Assembly (NCBI RefSeq): GCF_022788635.1
Contig: NZ_CP076024.1
Coordinates: 2,666,001 to 2,730,000 of the forward strand
DNA length: 64,000 nt
Reading direction: 5' to 3'
From: Methylobacter sp. S3L5C
GTDB lineage: Bacteria; Pseudomonadota; Gammaproteobacteria; Methylococcales; Methylomonadaceae
Shown here: in pieces, positions 56,184 to 64,000 of the stretch
How positions within the stretch are numbered: the stretch's first letter is position 1
How the letters are laid out: every line of letters starts with the position of its first letter
Program-made: the position numbers and the translations under genes
Notes under the pieces: model-generated
Told to the model about the DNA's origin: nothing
Seen by the model: only the letters and a program-made list of their open reading frames with translations
Database searches by the model: none

Positions 56184-56881
56184 TCATCTGTAAATATCAA
56201 GTCCAAACTCAACTTTATTAGTTAGTAATCCGATGACCTTATCATGCATCAATTCCAGCTTCGAAAAGCAAATTGTTTTGCGTACCAGACGTTTAATCCA
56301 CGTCCTAAAGTTTAGGTTTTTACGTTCTATTTTTGGGTATTGCGCTTACCAACTTCATGCTTGTCGGCATCGAGATGGGGTTCATAGGCACCCCAATCAT
56401 CTGTGTAGTACCGTTTGATGCCAAATGGTTCAAGTAACACTTTAAGTTTTTGAAAAACCATATCCTTACGCTTGCCGAACATACAGGCAAGCACGGTGTT
56501 GGTAGCGTGATCAACAGTGTGCCAGAGCCAACGTTGGTTGGATTTATTACCGACATAAGACCACTGTTCGTCGAGTTCTGCCTCACACCCCGCGTCCTCT
56601 AGTCTAACGTTCAGTTCGCCGTTGGCACTTAACTCAACTATTTTGGGATTAACCTGAACAAGACTGATGGCTTTATTTCTTAACGTGTTAATAACCGTAT
56701 TCTTATCGATTTTTAGCACACGACCCGTATCACGAATTTCACTGCCATTGATTGCCATATCAATCACCCGCTCCTTTATGCCTGGCTCGCAGGCTCGGTA
56801 ACGATATTTCAGCATAAAGGTTTTAGTTGGGCAATCTGGCTCTTGGCAACGGTAACTACGAAATGGAAGGGATTCAAGTAG
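56184..56881 (-). pseudogene. IS1-family transposase remnant
   Basis: From 56881 downwards: ESLPFRSYRCQEPDCPTKTF, LKYRYRACEPGIKERVIDMA, ELDEQWSYVGNKSNQRWLWH (first Asp), RYYTDDWGAYEPHL and VGKRNTQK. A one-base deletion in the A-run then causes a stop at 56327. In the next frame it continues IERKNLNFRTWIKRLVRKTI and ELMHDKVIGLLTNKVEFG to 56184. The N-terminal zinc-finger start is also missing upstream of 56881. Clearly IS1-type, inactive. Confidence 0.85.
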
Positions 56882-56963
56882 TCACTCGAAAATCAAATTT
56901 TTTAGTCGCCGCTTTATACGTGAATGCACACCTCCGAATTTAATCCAAGGTTATAACTTTAGT

Positions 56964-57016
56964 TGCAGCTTATGGTGTAAAAATTGCAGCTTATGAGTGC
57001 CAAGGTGCAGCTTATG
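56964..57016. repeat. Three direct repeats TGCAGCTTATG at 21-bp spacing
   Basis: The 11-base word occurs at 56964-56974, 56985-56995 and 57006-57016, exactly 21 bases apart, with variable spacers. Multiple short repeats near an end are typical of IS21-family elements, and this may be a solo end left after loss of such an element. It could also be a protein-binding array. No IS21 genes are next to it. Confidence 0.6.
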
Positions 57017-57057
57017 GGGTAACCCACACAAGTTTTGGGTTGCGTACCCTCATCATC

Positions 57058-57756
57058 TCAACCACACTTACTATCGCCGCAATTCAAACAGGTCATACAG
57101 CCATCCATTAACACCAGGGCTTTGGTTTGGCATTTTCCGCAGAGCAGGGCTTTGGCAGGAAAGCTGCCGGATTCATCCAGCGTTGACGTGTCGTTATGGA
57201 TGGCTTCAAATTCCTTGCGTTTGGCGGCCAGGAATTTTTTTTGATGATTATCCATATCATGGGTTTGGAGCATACCGATTTTTTTGAGATGTTGTTCAAT
57301 GGTACAGCCAATCTCGGCGACTAATGACGGCATAAAGACGCCGCCCTTTTTAAAGTATCCGCCTTTGGGATCAAAAACGGATTTAAGTTCTTCAACCAGA
57401 AAGCAGGAATCACCGCCTTTACGAAATACGGCAGAGATAACCCGGGTCAGCGCCAGTACCCACTGAAAATGTTCCATGTTTTTGGAGTTAATAAATACCT
57501 CATACGGGCGGCGCTCTTCGTACTCGGTATCCATATTCAAAATCATGTCATTGATGGTGATATACATCGCATGCTCTGATTGCGGGGTTTTGATCTTGTA
57601 AGTTGAGCCAAACAGGATTTCAGGACGCGCTACATTTTCATGCATACTTTCGCGGTCTTGTAGTTGAGCTTCCGCTTTGGCTTGTTCGGCGTTAATTTTG
57701 TCTTCGTTACTGATAACTTTGTAGCTAATAATTTTTTTGTTGATTGCGTATGCCAT
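57058..57756 (-). CDS. nrdJb: Class II ribonucleotide reductase, C-terminal subunit (NrdJb type)
   Basis: The 232-residue protein is the separate C-terminal part of adenosylcobalamin-dependent RNR: YKIKTPQSEHAMYITINDMI, EVFINSKNMEHFQWVLAL, SRVxxAVFRKGGD-type ISAVFRKGGDSCFLVEELKS, and a Cys-rich tail CGKCQTKALVLMDGCMTCLN with CGDSKCG. The tail relays reducing equivalents to the active site. It follows nrdJa on the same strand with a 63-base gap, the split arrangement known from Pseudomonas aeruginosa. Confidence 0.87.
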   Translation of the reverse strand: MAYAINKKIISYKVISNEDKINAEQAKAEAQLQDRESMHENVARPEILFGSTYKIKTPQSEHAMYITINDMILNMDTEYEERRPYEVFINSKNMEHFQWVLALTRVISAVFRKGGDSCFLVEELKSVFDPKGGYFKKGGVFMPSLVAEIGCTIEQHLKKIGMLQTHDMDNHQKKFLAAKRKEFEAIHNDTSTLDESGSFPAKALLCGKCQTKALVLMDGCMTCLNCGDSKCG

Positions 57757-57819
57757 GATCTTTTTCCTGATAGGTTCTGTGCAGTCAGGGCAATCACAAG
57801 GGATTGTCCTGACAAGGGA

Positions 57820-59970
57820 TTAAAATTTACCGTAATAGCCTTCTTTTAAGGCATCAAATAAATTTGCTGCACTGTGCATTTCGCCATCATATTCAACTTC
57901 ATCATTACCTTTAAGCTCTATCACTTCACCGTCTTCAAGGGTAAATTGATAGGTGGTATTTTCCAGATCAGATTCTTTAACGAGTACGCCTTGAAAAACT
58001 TCAGGGTTAAAGCGGAACGTGGTGCAGCCTTTCAGGCCTTTGTCATAAGCATATTCGTAAATAGACTTAAACTCTTCGTAAGGAAAATCAGTGGGCACAT
58101 TGGCAGTTTTGGAGATGGAAGAATCTATCCATTTCTGCGCGGCAGCCTGGATATCCACGTGTTGTTTTGGGCTAACGTCATCAGCGGCGATAAAGTAGTC
58201 CGGTAATTGTTGTTCCACGTTTTCACTGTAAGGCATGGCATTGGCATTGATCATTTCCCGATAGGCCAACAATTCAAAAGAAAATACATCAATTTTCTCT
58301 TTGGATTTTTTACCGGCACGAATCACATTACGAGAGTAATGATGGGCAAAGCTGGGTTCTATACCGTTGCTGGCATTATTGGCAAGAGACAGGGAAATAG
58401 TGCCGGTTGGTGCAATAGAGCTGTGATGGCTAAAACGTGCACCGGTTTCAATCAGATCGCTAATCAATTCGGGTTCTTCTTTAGCCAGTTGCTGCATATA
58501 GCGGCTGTATTTTGCGAGTAATAATTTGCCGGGAACTTCATCGCCCACTTTATAACCATCGGTAATCATTTCAGGGCGTTTATGCAACATTTCACCGCTA
58601 ACGGTAAATAATTGCTCCATAATGGGGGCAGGGCCTTTCTCTTTTGCCAAGGATAATCCGGCTTTCCAGCCTTCTACGGCTAAAACTTTGGTGACTTCTT
58701 CGGTAAAGTCAACGGAAGGGGCGTCACCGTATTTCATGCCCAGCATGGTAACGGTTGAACCCAACCCTAAATAACCCATGCCATGCCGACGCTTGCTAAT
58801 AATTTCTTCACGTTGTTGAGGCAAGGGCAGGCCATTAATTTCGACAACATTATCCAGCATACGGGTAAAAATATTGATGGCTTTGCGATAAGTTTCCCAA
58901 TCAAAATGCGCGTCTTTGGTAAAAGGTTTCTTAACAAAACGGGTCAGGTTGATGGAGCCTAACAAACAACTGCCATAAGGCGGCAATGGCTGCTCTCCGC
59001 AAGGGTTGGTAGCGCGAATCTTTTCACAAAACCAGTTATTATTCATTTCGTTAACTTTGTCGATTAGGATAAATCCCGGTTCGGCATAATCGTAAGTGGA
59101 ACTCATAATAATGTCCCACAACCGACGCGCGGGAATGGTTTTGGTTATTTTGCAGGCGATCAGGCCGTCATTATTGATGACATAGCCGTCCGTGGCAGGT
59201 AGCTCACGCCAGAGGATTTTAGTCTTATCAGTTAAGTCCAGCTTATCCAGTTGGACTTCTTTTTCGGTCACCGGAAATGATAGTGGCCAAGGCAGATCAT
59301 TTTTTACCGCCTGCATAAATTCTGTGGTAATCAGCAGTGATAGGTTAAATTGGCGTAAACGGCCATTTTCACGTTTGGCGCGAATAAATTCCACGACATC
59401 GGGATGACCGACATCAAAAGTGGCCATTTGTGCGCCGCGCCTTCCACCTGCTGACGAGACGGTAAAACACATCTTGTCATAAATATCCATAAACGATAGC
59501 GGTCCTGAAGTATAAGCGCCGGCTCCCGAGACATAAGCATCTTTGGGTCTTAGGGTTGAAAATTCATAGCCTATCCCGCAACCGGCTTTAAGCGTTAATC
59601 CCGCTTCGTGCACTTTACCCAGAATATCATCCATGGAATCGGCGATAGTACCAGAAACCGTGCAGTTAATGGTTGAGGTCGCGGGTTTATGCGCCAATGC
59701 ACCGGCATTGGAAATAATACGGCCAGCAGGGATAACGCCCTGACGTAATGCCCAGAGAAATTCTTTGTAATATTGTTCCTGTTTATTTTTGCCTTTTTCT
59801 ACGCCGGAAAGTGCTTTGGCAATACGTTGATAAGTTTCATCAATAGAGCCATCAAGGGCGACACCATCTTTGCTTTTTAAGCGATATTTTGTATCCCAAA
59901 TATCCATTGAAGCGTCTTGAAAAGGGATTTCCGTGACGGTATTGGGGATGGCATGAAGATGTGCTGACAT
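57820..59970 (-). CDS. nrdJa: Class II (B12-dependent) ribonucleotide reductase, catalytic subunit
   Basis: The start at 59970 (MSAHLHAIPNTVTEIPF) is favoured by AAGGAATATCACTC upstream. The 716-residue protein has the RNR ten-stranded barrel motifs PATSTINCTVSGTIADSMDD (redox Cys), TLKAGCGIGYEFSTLRP, ATNPCGEQPLPPYGSCLLGS (finger-loop Cys and Glu) and APTGTISLSLANNASNGIEP. It makes deoxyribonucleotides using adenosylcobalamin and is oxygen-independent. It runs into nrdJb downstream. A pair of NrdR boxes lies about 90-135 bases before the start. No cobalamin riboswitch is evident. Confidence 0.92.
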   Translation of the reverse strand: MSAHLHAIPNTVTEIPFQDASMDIWDTKYRLKSKDGVALDGSIDETYQRIAKALSGVEKGKNKQEQYYKEFLWALRQGVIPAGRIISNAGALAHKPATSTINCTVSGTIADSMDDILGKVHEAGLTLKAGCGIGYEFSTLRPKDAYVSGAGAYTSGPLSFMDIYDKMCFTVSSAGGRRGAQMATFDVGHPDVVEFIRAKRENGRLRQFNLSLLITTEFMQAVKNDLPWPLSFPVTEKEVQLDKLDLTDKTKILWRELPATDGYVINNDGLIACKITKTIPARRLWDIIMSSTYDYAEPGFILIDKVNEMNNNWFCEKIRATNPCGEQPLPPYGSCLLGSINLTRFVKKPFTKDAHFDWETYRKAINIFTRMLDNVVEINGLPLPQQREEIISKRRHGMGYLGLGSTVTMLGMKYGDAPSVDFTEEVTKVLAVEGWKAGLSLAKEKGPAPIMEQLFTVSGEMLHKRPEMITDGYKVGDEVPGKLLLAKYSRYMQQLAKEEPELISDLIETGARFSHHSSIAPTGTISLSLANNASNGIEPSFAHHYSRNVIRAGKKSKEKIDVFSFELLAYREMINANAMPYSENVEQQLPDYFIAADDVSPKQHVDIQAAAQKWIDSSISKTANVPTDFPYEEFKSIYEYAYDKGLKGCTTFRFNPEVFQGVLVKESDLENTTYQFTLEDGEVIELKGNDEVEYDGEMHSAANLFDALKEGYYGKF

Positions 59971-60057
59971 GAGTGATATTCCTTGCCGTAGCGGCTTAAA
60001 CAAGTGAAAAGAAACCATAAATCAGCACCTTAGGTGCTTGTAGGATTCAGGCTTTAG

Positions 60058-60104
60058 AATCTATATGTAGATGTTTTTTAAATTATTGGCACAATATATA
60101 GTGT
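60058..60104 (-). promoter_or_regulatory. Pair of NrdR boxes upstream of nrdJa
   Basis: AATCTATATGTAGATG (60058-60073) and GCACAATATATAGTGT (60089-60104) both resemble the 16-bp NrdR box (ACACTATATATAGTGT type). Their start-to-start distance is 31 bases, three helical turns, as known for NrdR operators. They would mediate ATP/dATP-dependent repression of nrdJa-nrdJb. Confidence 0.72.
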
Positions 60105-60500
60105 TTTTAAGAAAAGACAATCGTTTTTTAGGGCAGAAAAAAACACTAAAAAAAAGCCTGTCCAGGTGCTTGTTTTTTAAGGCCTGGTTTTTTTTATTAC
60201 TGGGTTGGCATAAAAAAAAGCGCATTATTGACTGTTTTGGTTGCCGTGTTTGCGGAGGGTGAAAAACAGTGACAAGTGAGGTCATAATAATCAGGAGTTT
60301 TACTTTTTTATTTAAGCAGGTAGTGTGTATAGCTACGATGCCGGTCAGAGTTTGTAACTTCTACTGAAACGTTTGAAGATTTTAGTCGCTTTCAAAACCT
60401 GAGTGACGAGGTTACAAGCCCAAGCCCTGTCACGCTTCGCGGTCTACGTCTATTTTTTTAGTGGTTTACCGGTTTTTATAGTGTGGGGTTGAATATCGCC
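60105..60500. other. Intergenic region between nrdJa and the SulP gene
   Basis: About 400 bases, rich in A-runs and T-runs with several weak hairpins (e.g. around CCAGGTGCTTG ... GGCCTGG near 60160-60190). No gene is seen on either strand. It includes the 3' end of the upstream unit and the likely promoter region for nrdJa. Confidence 0.35.
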
Positions 60501-62162
60501 TTAGGTATTCGCTTGTTGTCTTACCGCAATAGCTTCGTGTAAGGTCGAAAAAATAAACTCGTCGCCAATTGCGGAAGTAATACCATGGCGATTCATATCG
60601 GCTCGCAGGTAAGTGTTGACGCGGCCAAAAACCAGGGTGACACCGTAGCGTTTTAGATCAACACACAAATCCAGCAAAGAGCGCGCGGCGGAGTAATCAA
60701 TATCGGTCATCGCGCCGGCATCAACGATAAACCAGCGTACCGGGGTTGGGGCATGTTCTATCAATGCACGTACTTCATCAGCGAAGCGGTTGTCGTTGGC
60801 GTAGAACAAATCTGCACCGAATCGATAAACAACCAGGCCGGGCTCTGTCTCAATACCGGGTAGTGCCGAAATGGGTAACCACCGACCGCTATTATCGGGT
60901 GTTAGTACCATGGTATGTGGACGATAGCTGTGTTGAACATGCCGGAGTAGCGACAATGTTACCGCCAGCAGGATGCCTTGTTCAAGCCCGACCAGTGCCA
61001 CTACGACAGCCGTAATAATGGCTAAATTGAATTCACCGGGACTCTCGCTGCGAATATCACGCAGACTTTTAAAATCGATAAGCCCGATAGCAATAGTAAA
61101 AACAATGCCGGCGAGTACACTGCGGGGCAGGTATTGTAGCGGTCCGGTAAAAAACAACAGTACCAGCAATACGATACCGGCAAATACGAGCTGTGCCATT
61201 TGGCTGCGAGCACCCGCGAGGTCAGCCATTGCGGTCTGGGTAGGACTGCCATTGACCACAAAAGCACCGGATAAGGCCGCCGCCGTATTTGCCGCCGCTA
61301 AGCCCAGAATATCAGCATCCTCATCGACTCGTTCGTGATGACGGACTGCAAAGACACGCGAAGTTGCTGCACTTTGGGCAATAATGATGACAAAACAGGA
61401 TAAGGCGATAGGGACAAGTTTAAGTAATTCGTCCCAGCTTACGGCAGGAAAATTTAGCGATGGTAATCCACCAGGCACCGGTCCGATAACGGCGATGCCG
61501 TAGTCGGAAAAATGGTAAGTATAACTCGCACCGATACCTGCCATCACTACAATCAAGGGTATAGGCAGCTTGGGCAGAAAGTGGCGACAGCCAAGGATAC
61601 TGCTTATCACCAACGCCGATATGACGAGTGTAGGAAAATTTACCTGTCGTAGTCCATCGACAACCTGTTGGAGTTGTTCAATCGTTTTGTGCGTATTGAC
61701 GGGTATGCCGGATATTTCTCCCAGCATGGCGATGATGATCTGGAAGCCTACACCGGTAAGAAAACCAACCAATACGGTACGTGAGAGAAAATCAGCGAGA
61801 AAACCCAGCTTGAAAATTCGGGCCAGCAACAGCAGCGCTGCAGTTATAAGCGCAACCATACAGACTAACGTCATATATTTCACGCTGGCTTGGGGTGCCA
61901 TGCCGGACAGTCCACTGGAGAAAATAGCTGCAGTGGCTGAATCGGCAGCAACCACAAGATGGCGCGAGGAGCCAAAGATGGCAAACATAAGCAACGGCAG
62001 TAATGCCGTGTAGAGGCCGGTTATTGCTGGCGTCCCGGCGATTCGGGTATAACCCAGCACCTGCGGAATGTTCATCGCAGCCAGAGTCACACCGGCAATG
62101 GCATCGCGCATGATGCCACTCCGATTTAACGGTCGAAGACCTGAGAAAAAAATCAGCCGCAT
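60501..62162 (-). CDS. SulP-family anion transporter with STAS domain
   Basis: The 553-residue protein has about 12 TM helices with SulP signatures: AGVTLAAMNIPQVLGYTRIA, GTPAITGLYTALLPLLMFAI and GSSRHLVVAADSATAAIFSS. A C-terminal STAS domain (about residues 430-545) carries FIVDAGAMTDIDYSAARSLL. It is intact, unlike the SulP gene at 32435. It differs clearly from that copy in sequence, so the two are not recent duplicates. The substrate may be sulfate, bicarbonate or another anion and cannot be read from sequence. Confidence 0.9.
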   Translation of the reverse strand: MRLIFFSGLRPLNRSGIMRDAIAGVTLAAMNIPQVLGYTRIAGTPAITGLYTALLPLLMFAIFGSSRHLVVAADSATAAIFSSGLSGMAPQASVKYMTLVCMVALITAALLLLARIFKLGFLADFLSRTVLVGFLTGVGFQIIIAMLGEISGIPVNTHKTIEQLQQVVDGLRQVNFPTLVISALVISSILGCRHFLPKLPIPLIVVMAGIGASYTYHFSDYGIAVIGPVPGGLPSLNFPAVSWDELLKLVPIALSCFVIIIAQSAATSRVFAVRHHERVDEDADILGLAAANTAAALSGAFVVNGSPTQTAMADLAGARSQMAQLVFAGIVLLVLLFFTGPLQYLPRSVLAGIVFTIAIGLIDFKSLRDIRSESPGEFNLAIITAVVVALVGLEQGILLAVTLSLLRHVQHSYRPHTMVLTPDNSGRWLPISALPGIETEPGLVVYRFGADLFYANDNRFADEVRALIEHAPTPVRWFIVDAGAMTDIDYSAARSLLDLCVDLKRYGVTLVFGRVNTYLRADMNRHGITSAIGDEFIFSTLHEAIAVRQQANT

Positions 62163-62226
62163 CGTCAGCTCCGAGGTTGGGTATTCGGTTGCCTACCCGT
62201 CAGTACTAGTGAGTTAGGTTACATTA

Positions 62227-63102
62227 TCAAGATTTACTATTCTTGTTAAGCGGGTCATTCCCTTTACCTGCCTGTTTTTGCTCGGCAATATGGTACTTGT
62301 TACGAATTGCTTCCATATCCACATGCGTCGGTGGCAGCTTTAATCCCATTTCGTCAAGCGTATCGGCAATAATTTCCGAAATGGCAAGATTACGAAACCA
62401 TTTGTGGTTTGCGGGAATAATGTACCACGGTGCGTGTTGGGTACTGGTTTTTTCCAGGGCATCTTCGTAAGCTGCGATATATTTTGGCCATAATTCGCGT
62501 TCAGAGTAATCGGCATCGGTGATTTTCCAGTTTCTGGCAGGATCATCCAGGCGCTGTTTGAAACGTTCCAATTGTTCTTCCGGACTGATGTGCAGAAAAA
62601 ACTTCAGAATCCGGGTACCGTTACTTGAGAGCATTTTCTCAAAATCGTTGATTAAGTCGTAGCGTTTTGACCAGATTGATTTTTTCGCCAGCTTATGCAC
62701 ACGTACAACCAGTACATCTTCATAGTGGGAACGATTAAAAATGACTATTTCGCCTTTGCTCGGAGTGCGCTGGTGTGCCCTCCAGAGGAAATCATGAGCC
62801 GCTTCTTCTTTACTCGGTTGCTTAAAGCCGAATACGGAGGTTCCTTGCGGGTTCATGCCACTAAATAAATGCCGTATTACGCCATCTTTACCGGCGGCAT
62901 CAAGTGCCTGCAATACCACCAGCAGTGACTGATCACCATCGGCATAAAGCAGGTACTGTAGCTTGTCCATACGGCCAACGTGTTCCTGTATCTTGGTTAG
63001 TGCCTTTTCGTGAGATTCGTGCTGGTCAGTGTAGGCAGGATCAATTTTGTCCAGGTGAATTTTTTCACCGGGTTTAACCATAAATTTTTTGCTGTAGCTC
63101 AT
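62227..63102 (-). CDS. ppk2: Polyphosphate kinase 2 family protein
   Basis: The ATG at 63102 is preferred to the one two codons earlier because AAGGGG lies 9 bases upstream. The 291-residue PPK2 has Walker A LQALDAAGKDGVIRHLFSGM and the lid/Walker B region GEIVIFNRSHYEDVLVVRVH, with RFKQRLDDPARNWKITDADY downstream. It transfers phosphate between polyphosphate and nucleotides (class I or III; not decidable here). It is separate from pst but fits the phosphate theme with the CYTH-CHAD protein. Confidence 0.9.
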   Translation of the reverse strand: MSYSKKFMVKPGEKIHLDKIDPAYTDQHESHEKALTKIQEHVGRMDKLQYLLYADGDQSLLVVLQALDAAGKDGVIRHLFSGMNPQGTSVFGFKQPSKEEAAHDFLWRAHQRTPSKGEIVIFNRSHYEDVLVVRVHKLAKKSIWSKRYDLINDFEKMLSSNGTRILKFFLHISPEEQLERFKQRLDDPARNWKITDADYSERELWPKYIAAYEDALEKTSTQHAPWYIIPANHKWFRNLAISEIIADTLDEMGLKLPPTHVDMEAIRNKYHIAEQKQAGKGNDPLNKNSKS

Positions 63103-63164
63103 ATTCATACACCCCTTATTTTATGAATTGCTTAAAATCTCTAGCTGCATAAGTTAGGCAAATA

Positions 63165-63314
63165 TTAGCATAATGTTTTATCGGAACACACATTTAGTGT
63201 AGATGCCAGGAGGCTGGATAATTTGTCAAAATCTATCGGCTTAAGCAGGTAATGATTAAACTCCGTAGATTTTAAAAAGTTAATGATAATTTTTTCTGTG
63301 CTGGAAAAATACCC
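63165..63314 (-). pseudogene. C-terminal remnant of a response-regulator receiver domain
   Basis: Immediately after the stop of the ABC exporter gene, in the same frame, the sequence reads STEKIIINFLKSTEFNHYLL, KPIDFDKLSSLLAST and ends at 63165. FxHYLLKPIDFDKL is the receiver-domain end with the conserved Lys-Pro. There is no start codon and no N-terminal half, so it is a remnant. It may be part of a former hybrid kinase or regulator gene. Confidence 0.6.
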
Positions 63315-64000
63315 TTAATCAACCAGAAAATCGCCGCTTTGATGCTGCCACATGGCGTAGTATTTACCTTTTTTGGCAAGTAATTGTTGATGTGTGCCTT
63401 GTTCGATGATGCGGCCTTTTTCCAGAACGATAATACGATCCATCTTTAAGATAGTTGATAGTCGGTGGGCGATCACAATCGCCGTTTTATGTTTTATCAG
63501 TTCAAAAATAGCGACCTGTATTTTTTTTTCTGTGAGTGAATCCAGTGCACTGGTTGCTTCATCCAACACTACGATAGGTGCATCTTCAAGAAAGGCTCGG
63601 GCAATAGCAATACGTTGTCTTTCACCTCCTGAAAGCTTTACGCCACGTTCTCCTACCAGTGTATCAAAAGTATCAGGTAAACCATTGATAAACTCCAGGC
63701 AACGGGATTTTTGGGCAACAGCAATAAGCTGCGCTTCTGAAATGTTGGCACCCAGGGTAATATTATCGCGTATCGAACGATGAAATAAATCTGGTTGCTG
63801 GGGCACCATGGATATTTGTTGACGTAAAGTTTCCAAATTAAAGGCTTTGGCATCAATACCGTCAAAAGTTACCGTGCCTTTCTGGGGGTCAAGAAAGCGA
63901 AACAGCAGCTTGGTCAAGGTTGATTTACCTGAACCGGATTGACCGACTATGGCGATTTTTTCACCGGCTTTTATCGTTAAGGAGAAATCTTTAAATAGCG
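63315..64000 (-). CDS. ABC exporter ATPase domain (partial, runs off the window)
   Basis: The frame is open to base 64000; its start lies outside. It shows Walker A IVGQSGSGKST, Q-loop ISMVPQQPDLFHRSI, signature KLSGGERQRIAIARAF, Walker B IVVLDEATSALD and the switch His in AIVIAHRLSTILKMD. This is the C-terminal NBD of a type I exporter such as MsbA/HlyB-like multidrug or lipid exporters. The TM domain is not visible, so the substrate is unknown. It ends directly in front of the receiver remnant. Confidence 0.9.
   Translation of the reverse strand, partial: LFKDFSLTIKAGEKIAIVGQSGSGKSTLTKLLFRFLDPQKGTVTFDGIDAKAFNLETLRQQISMVPQQPDLFHRSIRDNITLGANISEAQLIAVAQKSRCLEFINGLPDTFDTLVGERGVKLSGGERQRIAIARAFLEDAPIVVLDEATSALDSLTEKKIQVAIFELIKHKTAIVIAHRLSTILKMDRIIVLEKGRIIEQGTHQQLLAKKGKYYAMWQHQSGDFLVD

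Noticed and set aside
60019-60500. A cobalamin riboswitch ahead of the B12-dependent ribonucleotide reductase.
   Set aside because: No B12-box-like sequence is visible. NrdR boxes explain the conserved-looking segment.
1-64000. CRISPR arrays, rRNA and tRNA genes.
   Set aside because: No regular direct-repeat/spacer array, no rRNA core sequences and no tRNA-like cloverleaf with a 3' CCA-type end were seen. The 21-bp-phased repeats are too short and too few to be CRISPR.

Overview
The window looks like the chromosome of a gammaproteobacterial methanotroph or methylotroph (Methylococcales-like). The main reasons are a formylmethanofuran dehydrogenase/formyltransferase-hydrolase subunit A gene (fhcA, 53078-54727) from the H4MPT C1 pathway, and a MoxY/MxaY-type sensor kinase with its LuxR-type partner (2867-4872). 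6-Phosphogluconate dehydratase (Entner-Doudoroff), a split class II NrdJ and a large-subunit Pst system also fit. I assign the group from gene content only; there is no rRNA, tRNA or CRISPR array that I can recognise.

Layout. 1-4900: membrane proteins, a periplasmic substrate-binding protein, a PepSY protein and the MoxY-like two-component pair. 5569-9462: a stack of nested mobile elements whose junctions can be read in order (IS256-like, then ISAzo13-like inside it, then a 160-bp MITE inside that, then an IS630 element at the MITE edge). 9514-14900: a HypX-like protein carrying a C-terminal hemerythrin domain, a GlxA-type AraC regulator and a CYTH-CHAD protein. 15043-22519: sixA and a complete Pho-regulated pstS-pstC-pstA-pstB-phoU operon with a Pho box and an attenuator after pstS. 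22638-29332: assorted genes (zinc-ribbon membrane protein, TonB, deaminase, SGNH hydrolase, DUF1566-like protein) and several gene remnants.

29368-40447 is a zone of decay. edd is intact, but only a C-terminal stub of zwf remains beside it. Behind a TetR regulator and a 21-bp-phased operator array lie a SulP anion transporter cut by an IS5-family element, a beta-carbonic anhydrase with a stop codon and frameshifts, and a phosphoenolpyruvate carboxylase gene cut by a second copy of the IS630 element. Three neighbouring genes that plausibly handle bicarbonate are therefore damaged.

40492-54727 is visibly more GC-rich and carries core metabolism: a DUF6671 protein, cysD-cysN (CysN with a vestigial kinase tail), bioD, ispG, ilvD, bioA and fhcA. 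It is interrupted by an AT-rich patch (about 44820-48200) with a methyltransferase, an ISNCY-like transposase and a murF remnant. 54771-64000 returns to ordinary composition: a small membrane protein, a MarC-family protein, an IS1 remnant, nrdJb/nrdJa with a pair of NrdR boxes upstream, a second, intact SulP transporter, a PPK2 polyphosphate kinase, a receiver-domain remnant and an ABC exporter that runs off the window.

Phosphate and polyphosphate handling recurs (CYTH-CHAD, SixA, Pst/PhoU, PPK2). The most unusual single protein is the HypX-hemerythrin fusion. The most informative structure is the readable history of insertions and gene loss. I found no clearly new multi-gene system.
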